A DNA stretch of 10,000 nucleotides. Origin: Methanospirillum hungatei. Lineage in GTDB: Archaea; Halobacteriota; Methanomicrobia; Methanomicrobiales; Methanospirillaceae. Below are positions 1 through 6,731 of this stretch, in pieces. The notes below the pieces were generated by a model that saw only the letters and a program-made list of their open reading frames with translations, had not been told where the DNA came from and made no database searches. The stretch covers positions 1 to 10,000 of the forward strand of contig NZ_JAIWNS010000008.1 in NCBI RefSeq assembly GCF_020216685.1, in the 5' to 3' direction. The first letter of the stretch is position 1; each line of letters opens with the position of its first letter. The position numbers were made by a program, and so were the translations under genes.

Positions 1-415
1 CCGGCTCGGTACCGTACTGTCCGGGGGAAAGATACCAGATTCTGCCCCCTATGACATGGGGACGTTTTATCTTCCGACCATCCTCACTGATGTCGATCCC
101 GATGCTCCGGTCATGCGTGAAGAAGTATTCGGTCCCGTTCTTCCAATCTCTGAATTTGACTCCATATCAGACGCAATTGAGCGGGCGAACGCAACACGGT
201 TTGGTCTTGGTGCATCAGTCTGGACCCATGACATGAGAACGATATCCCGTGCGACTCAGGAGCTTGATGCCGGCATTGTCTGGGTGAACCAGCACCTGAG
301 AATACCTCCTGAAGTACCCTTCGGAGGTGTGAAGTCATCAGGTCTTGGGCGGGAAAACGGCCGGTATGCTCTCTTCCATTACCTGGAAGAAAAGACCATT
401 CTCATTCATCCCTGA
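1..415 (+). CDS. Aldehyde dehydrogenase, NAD(P)-dependent (C-terminal part; 5' end outside window)
   Basis: The frame is open from base 2 to the TGA at 413-415, giving 137 C-terminal codons of a protein normally near 480-500 residues. Seen: the ALDH motif REEVFGPVLPI, whose Glu and Phe contact the nicotinamide ribose in this superfamily, and the C-terminal block PFGGVKSSGLGRENG followed by YLEEKTI. The catalytic Cys and general-base Glu would lie upstream, outside the window, so activity cannot be judged. The family oxidises aldehydes to carboxylic acids with NAD(P)+ in the cytoplasm. The substrate cannot be deduced; the C-terminal block resembles betaine- or aminoaldehyde-type ALDHs, but this is not diagnostic. 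The endonuclease IV gene starts 5 nt after the stop, so the two are probably co-transcribed. Family assignment is secure; specificity is unknown. Confidence 0.93.
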   Translation, partial: RLGTVLSGGKIPDSAPYDMGTFYLPTILTDVDPDAPVMREEVFGPVLPISEFDSISDAIERANATRFGLGASVWTHDMRTISRATQELDAGIVWVNQHLRIPPEVPFGGVKSSGLGRENGRYALFHYLEEKTILIHP

Positions 416-420
416 GTACC

Positions 421-1272
421 ATGACATCACGACAGGTTGGAGTTCATGTATCCATAGCCGGGTCATTCGTACATGCCTTTGACCGGGCCAGAGAACGGGG
501 TTGTGACTGCTTTCAGATATTTACCAAGAATCCACGGGGCTGGAAGGCGAAACCAATCGAAAAAAGGGATTCTGATGCCTTTATTCACGAAAGTGAACAA
601 TTCAGACCTGGGACCGTATTTGCCCATATCTCCTATCTTCCCAATCTTGCCGGAGACAATTCTGTCATGTATGAGAAGTCGGTGGATGCATTGAGGATGG
701 AACTTGACCGGTGTCAGGCCCTTCATATCCCTTATCTGATCACTCATCTGGGACATGCCGGGGATGACTGTGCACACGGGAGATTACGGGTTGTTCAGGC
801 AATTGACACCGCACTTGAAGGCAGCGATCCGGGGACTATGCTTCTTCTTGAAAACACCGCAGGAGAGAGGCATTCGGTAGGGAGCACGATTGAGGATATC
901 GCCGATGTCTTTGGACGGTGTGAAGAGCAGAATCGGATTGGTATATGCTTTGACACCTGTCATGCCTTTGCAGCAGGGTATGATCTCCGGACGGCAGAAT
1001 CGGTGGGCCAGGTGGCTGATCTGATTCAGGATACTATCGGTCTTCCATCGGTCCATGTGATCCATCTCAATGATGCAAAGGGAGAGCTGGGGAGCGGGCT
1101 TGATCGGCATGAACACATCGGTATGGGGACCCTTGGTGTATCTGGTATCCGTTCAGTCCTCATGCATCCGGGATTTCTAAATATCCCCTGTATCTGTGAA
1201 ACACCGGTCGATGATCGGCGCGGTGATGCAGATAACATCCGGGTCGTCAGGGAACTCATGCAAATCCGATAA
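421..1272 (+). CDS. nfo: Endonuclease IV (AP endonuclease, Nfo)
   Basis: This 283-residue protein matches the usual endonuclease IV length. The enzyme cleaves DNA 5' to abasic sites and removes blocked 3' ends in base excision repair, using a trinuclear zinc centre in a TIM barrel. All the metal ligands expected from E. coli Nfo are in place and in order: His69, His109, Glu144 (LLLENTAG), Asp178 and His181 (FDTCHAFAAGYD), His215 (HLNDAKGELGSG), Asp228 and His230 (LDRHEHIGMG), and Glu260 (CICETP). The ATG at 421 gives the family-typical N-terminus VGVHVSIAGS; no clear Shine-Dalgarno precedes it, but the upstream ALDH gene ends only 5 nt before, so translation may be coupled. The protein appears complete and catalytically competent. 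I see no functional link to the ALDH beyond co-location. Confidence 0.97.
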   Translation: MTSRQVGVHVSIAGSFVHAFDRARERGCDCFQIFTKNPRGWKAKPIEKRDSDAFIHESEQFRPGTVFAHISYLPNLAGDNSVMYEKSVDALRMELDRCQALHIPYLITHLGHAGDDCAHGRLRVVQAIDTALEGSDPGTMLLLENTAGERHSVGSTIEDIADVFGRCEEQNRIGICFDTCHAFAAGYDLRTAESVGQVADLIQDTIGLPSVHVIHLNDAKGELGSGLDRHEHIGMGTLGVSGIRSVLMHPGFLNIPCICETPVDDRRGDADNIRVVRELMQIR

Positions 1273-1514
1273 TGGAAAATGACTATAAATTGCAGAGATT
1301 GCAGGAAAAATATTCAATACTCCTGATAAAATCCCCAACTCTTCTCTTTTCAGTTTCAGGGATTAATAATTGAAACAGTGTGTAAATCTCTGAAAAATCA
1401 GACTTCTTATCCGAGAACCTTATAGGATCCTTTTCATAAACAACAGATACAAGAATCTTGGGATTTCCCGTATTTCAGATACTGGTGATCCGAAAGATGG
1501 GGAAGGTGTATGTG
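1273..1514 (+). promoter_or_regulatory. AT-rich intergenic region with candidate terminator and nosD-like gene promoter
   Basis: No convincing gene lies here. A pyrimidine-rich run at 1338-1350 could end nfo transcription, since archaeal termination favours T tracts. GTTTCA at 1353-1358 pairs with TGAAAC at 1371-1376 around a 12-nt loop, and TCTGA at 1389-1393 pairs with TCAGA at 1398-1402; both stems are short. A TATA-like CTTATAGG lies at 1419-1426. If used, transcription would begin near 1447-1452, leaving a leader of roughly 65 nt before the ATG at 1515. A second TATA-like element, CTATAAAT at 1283-1290, is also possible but would give a leader of about 200 nt. Promoter calls are by eye and weak. 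Confidence 0.35.
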
Positions 1515-3668
1515 ATGTCAGGAAAACCATTCCGAATCTTGGGATATCTCATCCTGGTAATTTTCGTTGCATTCAGTGTATCAGGTACAGCACAGCCGAT
1601 AACTGCTCCTGCCGTGATCACATCACCAGGGATGTACGAGCTGACTGCAGATGCACGGGGGATTACTGATATGTATGGGATCAGGATCGAAGCATCTGAT
1701 GTTGTCCTTGACGGCCAGGGTCATTTTCTGGGTGGAGACCAGCGGGACAAATCAGTCGGTATTTATGTGAATAAGTTTGGCGGTTCTATCACTAATGTCA
1801 CAATAAAAAACCTGAAACTTGAGGACTGGAACAATGGTGTCAGTTACCAGTATGTAAAGGGAAAAGAGGGTGATACCAATGTTATCTCAAACCTGGATAT
1901 CATCGACTGCCCGACCGGTATTCATATCGAGTATTCAGATTTTATTCGCATAACTGACAACCTGATCCGGGACTGTTCAAAGGCAATTAATATTGAACAG
2001 ACCTCCAGCAAAGTCACCGTGACGAAAAATACCCTGAAAAACAACGGGGTTGGCGTCATCGTCATGAAGACCGCAGACGTCACATTGCATGATAATACTA
2101 TCAACACCTGTGATGTCTATGGCGTTCAGGTCACAGATTCATCAGGATTTACTCTCACCAAAAACGGCATCAGCGACAATAAATATGCAGCACTTCAGAT
2201 TGAAAGCACCACAGATTCTGTTATCACCGATAATAACTTTTCAAAGACCACAACCGGTCCGGTGGTTGTCATTGGGAACGGGGTCAGGGGTGCGAAGATA
2301 TACAATAACTACTTTGGAAGTGTGACGAATATCTCCGTAGATGAGATCAGCAGTGATATTGTCTGGAATCTAACCCTTGAAGAAGGCGTGAATATCCTGG
2401 GAGGTCCGTATAAAGGTGGCAATTACTGGGGATCTGCACCAGGCCTTGATGGGTTTTCAGACACGGTTCCTGATGAGGACGGATATGGAATCGGTGACAA
2501 ACCATATGAGATAAATGCCTATAATATCGATTATCTCCCCCTCACAAATACCGATAAAAACTATCCTGCCCCAACTCCTGAGCCTACCCCTGAACCAGTC
2601 GAGCCGGTTTCATCAGAATCTGAAGAGAATATTCCTGCAGATACCAACACCACATCTGAAGAAGGACCGGTTACCAATCAATCGGGTGAGGAACTGTCGG
2701 TAGAAGAAACAGAACCGTCTGAACCCATAACGAATGAGACTGCCACTGAGGGAGTGAATGAGACGATCAATGCCACGACAGAATCCCCTTCAGCCACACC
2801 TGCAATCTCTGTACAGAACGAGTATCAGGATGAAGAGTCTGTCTTTTCAGCCCTGGGTTCAGAAGTCGTCAGGGTGAAGGATGAGAACGGGACGGTTATT
2901 GCAGAAAATATTTCAGAAAATGAGACCCCGGTGACGGCTCCGGCAGTTAAAAACGGGTACCTTCTCTTTACCGGACTGACCCCCGGAAATCAGGTTGTTC
3001 TCACCACCAGCACTCATCAGGAGGTCGTACTGGACGCAGTAATGACATCACGTCTCTCGGTTCCGGTTCCCGCAGATATTCCCTTATATACCTCATGGAA
3101 GGTTATGGCGATGAATGCAACCACTGCCCAAGGATCCATCGACCGGTATCCTGCAGCCGATGAAACCGTGGTCATTGCCGTATCACTGGCAGAACCTGCA
3201 CCATCACCTTCATCGGATAATTCATCAATGGCGGTGCTTTCAGTCAGTGATCCTGCTATCCTGACTATTCCTGAAAGTATCTCCCCGGTACCGACACCTG
3301 ATTCCATTCAGCCGGTTGATATTGCCAATAACTCCACACCATTTGAGGTGGTCCCACCCATCCTCACATATCTTCCTGAAATGCGGTCAGGCAATGATAC
3401 CGGGACTGCATCCATCGTCATTGAGAATGGTGCCGGAGAAAAGGTGCCTGGTCACACGGTTACTGCATATGCCGGCCCTGGTGGCGCAATCTTTCCGGAA
3501 GGGACTGTTGAAGTGATGGCTGGCGGAGATATCACCTTTGTGCTCACTCCCTATGAGGGACACCAGATTGAGTATCTCCTGATAGACGGATCCAATGTTG
3601 ACCCGTCATCTGAATACTCGTTTGTGAATGTAACAAGGGATCATACCATCATTGCAGGATTTACATAA
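1515..3668 (+). CDS. Secreted NosD/PbH1 beta-helix surface protein with C-terminal InlB-B-repeat-like domain
   Basis: The frame opens at a TTG at 1458, but I prefer the ATG at 1515 (717 residues): it has GGAAGGTG 6 nt upstream and begins a good signal peptide (KPFR, hydrophobic core, probable cleavage after GTA near residue 26). An ATG at 1497 is a further alternative. Residues about 35-345 are parallel beta-helix (PbH1/NosD) repeats with recurring I-x-x-N/D-x-I turns, ending in the NosD-type GNYWG...DGYGIGDKPYEI...DYLPL block. Residues about 353-430 are a PTPEPTPEP-type acidic linker containing many N-x-S/T sequons, followed by a beta-rich region I do not recognise. Residues about 651-717 (AGPGGAIFPEGT to HTIIAGF) resemble the divergent InlB B-repeat (Flg_new_2) fold. 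No transmembrane anchor is seen at the C-terminus, so it is probably a glycosylated secreted or S-layer-associated protein. The copper-binding role of true NosD should not be assumed. Confidence 0.85.
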   Translation: MSGKPFRILGYLILVIFVAFSVSGTAQPITAPAVITSPGMYELTADARGITDMYGIRIEASDVVLDGQGHFLGGDQRDKSVGIYVNKFGGSITNVTIKNLKLEDWNNGVSYQYVKGKEGDTNVISNLDIIDCPTGIHIEYSDFIRITDNLIRDCSKAINIEQTSSKVTVTKNTLKNNGVGVIVMKTADVTLHDNTINTCDVYGVQVTDSSGFTLTKNGISDNKYAALQIESTTDSVITDNNFSKTTTGPVVVIGNGVRGAKIYNNYFGSVTNISVDEISSDIVWNLTLEEGVNILGGPYKGGNYWGSAPGLDGFSDTVPDEDGYGIGDKPYEINAYNIDYLPLTNTDKNYPAPTPEPTPEPVEPVSSESEENIPADTNTTSEEGPVTNQSGEELSVEETEPSEPITNETATEGVNETINATTESPSATPAISVQNEYQDEESVFSALGSEVVRVKDENGTVIAENISENETPVTAPAVKNGYLLFTGLTPGNQVVLTTSTHQEVVLDAVMTSRLSVPVPADIPLYTSWKVMAMNATTAQGSIDRYPAADETVVIAVSLAEPAPSPSSDNSSMAVLSVSDPAILTIPESISPVPTPDSIQPVDIANNSTPFEVVPPILTYLPEMRSGNDTGTASIVIENGAGEKVPGHTVTAYAGPGGAIFPEGTVEVMAGGDITFVLTPYEGHQIEYLLIDGSNVDPSSEYSFVNVTRDHTIIAGFT

Positions 3669-3695
3669 AGCCCCCTTCTCCTCATCCGGCTCTCA

Positions 3696-3705
3696 TTTTT
3701 CTTTT
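3696..3705 (+). terminator. T-rich terminator candidate after the NosD-like gene
   Basis: Nine of ten bases are T (TTTTTCTTTT), starting 27 nt after the stop codon of the beta-helix protein gene. Archaeal RNA polymerase terminates at such tracts without needing a hairpin, and none is obvious here. The tract overlaps the TATA-like box of the next gene, so the same 15 bases may end one transcript and start another. Confidence 0.45.
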
Positions 3706-3710
3706 ATAAA
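3702..3710 (+). promoter_or_regulatory. TATA box candidate for the TPR-DAC gene
   Basis: TTTTATAAA is close to the archaeal TATA consensus. Transcription would be expected to begin about 25-30 nt downstream, near 3730-3735. That leaves a leader of about 15 nt to the ATG at 3747 or about 68 nt to the ATG at 3801. The flanking bases are pyrimidine-rich rather than the purine-rich BRE expected, which lowers confidence. Confidence 0.4.
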
Positions 3711-3800
3711 CAGATAGAAGAGTAAATACCTTAATAAACCCCCAAAATGATACGTCCTTCCGGTTACATCTTTATCAGTAATCAGCACCTTAGTACTACT

Positions 3801-5078
3801 ATGAACGCCATCTCCTGGTACCGGTACCTGATGGTGTTTATCTTCGTTCTGACGGCAGTATCATGTATCACGCCCTGTTTTGCCGAAATATCGGTAACCG
3901 GAACTGATATCATTACTCCAGTGGTTACAGTGCCTGTTCCATTGGATGAAATGACAACCAAAGCGACTATTGCTCCGATTCATACCAAGGAACCGGCGGT
4001 AAAGCCCCCGGTGGAAAACCCAAAGCCTGGCGTGAGCCCGATTTTTCCCCCTCCGGTGCAAAGTCCGACCATGAGACCGACAACGGGTACAGGGACCGCG
4101 ACACCAACTCCCTCTCCAGTCAGTACCATGACCGGAAATAATGAGACGGCAGAGACATATTTCCAATGGGGACGGGCATATGAGGATGTCGGGAACTGTC
4201 AGGCTGCACTGGTTGAGTTTGAAAAGGCGATTGCCCGCGACCCGTACTATGCCGATGCCTGGTATCACCGTGCGATCTGTTATGAAAGACAGGGGATGTA
4301 TGATGAGGCATATGACTCATACCGGTTCCTGCTGACCATAGAGCCTGGGTTCTTCTCGGCGAATAAGAACGTAACGCAACCTCTGACCGCAAATATCAGT
4401 CCGGGAGCGTTTCCAAAGCCCCCTGGTGAAGAGTCGGTCTTGAACGGGCCATTCTTCTGGATCCTGATCGGGACCGGAGTAGGCGGGCTCATTATCAGTG
4501 GTCTTGTTCTGTATCATATTCGCCGGCGTCCTGCTCCGGATGGAACGGTGGTCCTGACCAGGCAATCCACAGGGCCCGTTACCAACGAGGAGCTGAGCGC
4601 GATCGCCGACAAGATTACAGAGTACTATGACGGGGACAGGGAGATCTGCATGCAGGTCATTAAACTTGCAATAGAGATAGCCCGGGAGGGAAGAGAAGGA
4701 AAACCGGTAGGCACCGCCTTTGTCCTTGGTGATAGTGATGCTGTCCTCGAACGGTCCAGGCAGCTTATCCTGAACCCCCTCGCCGGTCATTCCTCAACAG
4801 AAAGGAAGATTACCAATCCGGACATGCGGGAGAACGTCAAGGAACTAGCCCTTCTGGATGGTGCCTTTGTCATCAGGGAGGACGGGACGGTTGAAGCAGC
4901 CGGCCGGTACATCTCTATTGATACCAGTAATGTCCAACTTTCAAAAGGATTTGGAACCCGTCATGTATCTGTTGCCGCAATAACACAGGAGACAAAAGCG
5001 ATCGGTATTGTCGTCTCTGAAAGTGGCGGTCAGGTCAGGATTATGGCACAGGGCCGGATAATCCTTGAGACCAGTTAA
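3801..5078 (+). CDS. Membrane protein: extracytoplasmic TPR, one TM helix, cytoplasmic diadenylate cyclase (DAC/DisA_N)-like domain
   Basis: The frame also has an ATG at 3747 (443 residues). The ATG at 3801 (425 residues) is preferred because it begins a compact signal peptide (WYRY, hydrophobic core, cleavage after CFA at residue 28). Neither start has a clear Shine-Dalgarno. Order of parts: a Thr/Pro-rich stalk (about 30-112); two TPR units (about 117-182, with YFQWGRAYEDVGN and AWYHRAICYERQGMYDEA); a TM helix (about 218-238) followed by HIRRRP, so the C-terminus is cytoplasmic; and a C-terminal domain (about 264-424). That domain carries the diadenylate cyclase signatures: LLDGAFVI (Asp353-Gly-Ala), GFGTRH (385-388) and VVSESGG (404-410). 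DAC enzymes condense two ATP into c-di-AMP. The bacterial RHR motif is RHV here. The TPR would sense or bind something outside the cell and the DAC domain would act inside; that coupling is inference. The next gene, lemA-like, converges with a 2-nt gap. Confidence 0.82.
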   Translation: MNAISWYRYLMVFIFVLTAVSCITPCFAEISVTGTDIITPVVTVPVPLDEMTTKATIAPIHTKEPAVKPPVENPKPGVSPIFPPPVQSPTMRPTTGTGTATPTPSPVSTMTGNNETAETYFQWGRAYEDVGNCQAALVEFEKAIARDPYYADAWYHRAICYERQGMYDEAYDSYRFLLTIEPGFFSANKNVTQPLTANISPGAFPKPPGEESVLNGPFFWILIGTGVGGLIISGLVLYHIRRRPAPDGTVVLTRQSTGPVTNEELSAIADKITEYYDGDREICMQVIKLAIEIAREGREGKPVGTAFVLGDSDAVLERSRQLILNPLAGHSSTERKITNPDMRENVKELALLDGAFVIREDGTVEAAGRYISIDTSNVQLSKGFGTRHVSVAAITQETKAIGIVVSESGGQVRIMAQGRIILETS

Positions 5079-5080
5079 AA

Positions 5081-5638
5081 TTAGAAGGAGATCTCCGGTC
5101 TTTTGGCAATCTCTTCCTCAAACTCCAGGTACTGAAGCTTGGAAAGACCTGAAATCCTGGCGACCAGGTTTGATGGGATGGTATCAACCATGGTGTTAAA
5201 CTGCTCGGCGATGTTATTGCAGGTGTACCGCTGGCGTGCAATCTCATCTTCAACACTTTTCACAGCGCCCATCAGGTCTGATACGGTTGCCTGGGTCTTT
5301 AAGTCCGGATAATTTTCCATAACCGCAAACAGTCTTCCCAGGATCGTCCGTGATTCAGCTTCAAGTGCTGCGATATCACCAGCTCCTGCTGATCCGACTG
5401 ATGCCCGCATTGCAGTGACCCGCTCAAATGTCTCCTTTTCAAAAGCGGCATAGCTCTTCACCGCCCCCAGGAGCTGGTCAATCATATCAAGCCGCTTTTT
5501 CAGGGCTACTTTTATCTGACCTAAGGTCGCTTTATATGAATTTTTGAGTGCATAAAACCGGTTATACAGAGATACAAACCAGATCACCAGTCCTATGATG
5601 ACCAGGATCACGATACCGGGCAGAATGAATTCCATCAT
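5081..5638 (-). CDS. lemA: LemA family membrane protein
   Basis: This 185-residue protein has the usual LemA length and layout. An N-terminal TM helix (about residues 5-24) is followed by NRFYALKNSYKATLGQIKVA and a long alpha-helical, coiled-coil-rich body, with the family blocks ENYPDLK (108-114), RQRYTCNNIAEQFNTMVDTIPSNLVA (135-160) and LEFEE near the end. LemA proteins are widespread inner-membrane-anchored helical bundles whose molecular role is poorly defined. The start at 5638 (or the adjacent ATG at 5635) is supported by a GGAGG 7 nt upstream. The gene ends 2 nt from the stop of the TPR-DAC gene on the other strand and diverges from the AEC permease. The N-terminus is short and probably extracytoplasmic, as is usual for the family; the topology is not proven here. 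Confidence 0.93.
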   Translation of the reverse strand: MMEFILPGIVILVIIGLVIWFVSLYNRFYALKNSYKATLGQIKVALKKRLDMIDQLLGAVKSYAAFEKETFERVTAMRASVGSAGAGDIAALEAESRTILGRLFAVMENYPDLKTQATVSDLMGAVKSVEDEIARQRYTCNNIAEQFNTMVDTIPSNLVARISGLSKLQYLEFEEEIAKRPEISF

Positions 5639-5645
5639 GTGTATT

Positions 5646-5650
5646 CCTCC
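5646..5650 (-). promoter_or_regulatory. Shine-Dalgarno of the lemA-like gene
   Basis: CCTCC on the plus strand reads GGAGG on the minus strand, 7 nt before the ATG at 5638. It complements the anti-SD at the 3' end of archaeal 16S rRNA and fixes the start of the lemA-like gene to the paired ATGs at 5638/5635. Confidence 0.75.
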
Positions 5651-5662
5651 AACCTATTGCAT

Positions 5663-5707
5663 CAGGACTGATTAATAAATCTTCTTTAGATTTAATCTGA
5701 TGTCCTG
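5663..5707. promoter_or_regulatory. Inverted repeat in the lemA/AEC divergent intergenic region (operator candidate)
   Basis: The left arm is CAGGAC (5663-5668) with GATTAA (5670-5675). The right arm is TTAATC (5692-5697) with GTCCTG (5702-5707). The two half-site blocks are exact reverse complements, separated by 1 nt on the left and 4 nt on the right, around a 16-nt centre. On the minus strand a TATA-like GATTTATTAATC lies at 5670-5681 inside the dyad, where it could serve the lemA-like gene. A dyad of this kind over a divergent promoter could bind a dimeric regulator; this is inference from position and symmetry only. Confidence 0.35.
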
Positions 5708-5778
5708 ACCCTCCCTGTAAAAAGGGAAGATTGATACCTGACCATCGTCTGAATTATCAGAACAATAAGGTATAGGGA

Positions 5779-6699
5779 ATGGACTTTCTTCCGGTTGCAA
5801 CAAGTATATTCACCCTTTTTATTCTGATAGGGGTGGGATTTCTCGCGTTCCGCATGGGATATATTACCCGGAGCGGGGCGTCAGGTCTCTCTTCTCTTCT
5901 CGTAAATGTTGCGATACCCTGCCTTATTCTGGAGAGTATGCAGGTCCCTCTCTCACGTGGCCTTCTCTATTCGATGGAAGTTATTGCAATAATTGAGGTC
6001 GTTGTTTACCTTGTCTCATTCATCTGTGCCATAATTATCCCCTGGTTCCTGAAAGGGTCGGTCTTTGAGACCGGCGTCCTGCGGTTCATGCTCATCTTCT
6101 CAAATCTCGGGTTTATGGGGTACCCCGTGGCTTATGCGATGTTTGGGGAGGAGTCGGTTTTTTATGTCACTCTTATCAACCTCCCGTTCGGATTTTTGGT
6201 ATTTACTCTGGGTGTATTTCTTCTGCGTCCGGATCTTGCACAAAATCCTGATCTGAAAAGGATTGTAACCCCCGGACTTATTGCTTCAGTCCTTGGTCTG
6301 TGCCTTCTTGGGACCGGTACCACCATCCCCTCTCCCCTGAATGAATCTATTTCACTCTTAGGGTCCATCACAACACCTCTGGCGATGATCGTCATTGGAA
6401 CATTCCTGGCGCCTCTTCCCTTTTACTCCATGATATCCGATATCAGGGTATGGGTAATATCCGCCGCACGGCTGATTCTGATTCCGGTGATTGTGTCTCT
6501 GATAATATCTCCCTTTGTAACCGATCCGCTCCTTCTGGGCATCCCCGTCCTCCTTGCTGCCATGCCTGTTGCTGCGAATACGGTGCTGCTGTCAGAAGAG
6601 TACGGGGTGAATGCTGAACTTGCATCAAAAGGAGTTTTTATATCAACTTTACTTTCCCTGGTCACAATACCGCTGATTGGGATCTTTCTCCTTCCCTGA
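5779..6699 (+). CDS. AEC family permease (auxin efflux carrier/malonate transporter type)
   Basis: The 306-residue protein is almost entirely hydrophobic, with about ten predicted TM segments in a five-plus-five pattern (near residues 5-25, 38-54, 64-90, 101-121, 127-149, 162-180, 192-212, 224-246, 251-271 and 285-305). Family-typical features seen are the helix-break Pro in NVAIPCLILESM (43-54), the SNLGFMGYPVAYAMFG block (108-123) and MPVAANTVLLSEEYG (262-276). AEC carriers move small organic anions or similar solutes across the cytoplasmic membrane; archaeal members are mostly uncharacterised, so the substrate is unknown. AAGGTATAGGG just upstream supports the ATG at 5779. It diverges from the lemA-like gene and is followed 32 nt later by the DUF362 gene, probably in one transcript. 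Confidence 0.9.
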   Translation: MDFLPVATSIFTLFILIGVGFLAFRMGYITRSGASGLSSLLVNVAIPCLILESMQVPLSRGLLYSMEVIAIIEVVVYLVSFICAIIIPWFLKGSVFETGVLRFMLIFSNLGFMGYPVAYAMFGEESVFYVTLINLPFGFLVFTLGVFLLRPDLAQNPDLKRIVTPGLIASVLGLCLLGTGTTIPSPLNESISLLGSITTPLAMIVIGTFLAPLPFYSMISDIRVWVISAARLILIPVIVSLIISPFVTDPLLLGIPVLLAAMPVAANTVLLSEEYGVNAELASKGVFISTLLSLVTIPLIGIFLLP

Positions 6700-6704
6700 C
6701 GTTT

Positions 6705-6728
6705 CCTGCATGTTCTTAAGGTTGCAGG
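6705..6728 (+). other. Short inverted repeat between AEC and DUF362 genes
   Basis: CCTGCA (6705-6710) and TGCAGG (6723-6728) are exact reverse complements around a 12-nt loop containing CTTAAG. The stem ends 3 nt before the ATG at 6732. In RNA it could hide or present the AAGGT at 6718-6722, the only plausible Shine-Dalgarno for that start. It has no T tract after it, so it is not an obvious terminator. Six base pairs may also be chance. Confidence 0.3.
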
Positions 6729-6731
6729 TAG

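Noticed and set aside
1272..1373. 33-codon ORF whose ATG overlaps the nfo stop (TAATG)
   Set aside because: The overlap is suggestive of coupling, but there is no Shine-Dalgarno, the AT-rich codons differ from the neighbours, and the product has no recognisable feature. It also covers the likely T-rich terminator.
1458..1514. TTG at 1458 as the start of the beta-helix protein
   Set aside because: It lacks a Shine-Dalgarno and would put 19 extra residues before a clean signal peptide; the ATG at 1515 has a well-placed SD.
1515..3668. True NosD copper chaperone for nitrous oxide reductase
   Set aside because: Only the PbH1/NosD repeat architecture is shared. No nos genes are adjacent, and large multidomain NosD-like surface proteins are common in methanogens.
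4317..4790. 157-codon minus-strand ORF inside the TPR-DAC gene
   Set aside because: It is antisense to the TPR, TM and early DAC region, which are supported by domain features. The product is low in recognisable motifs.
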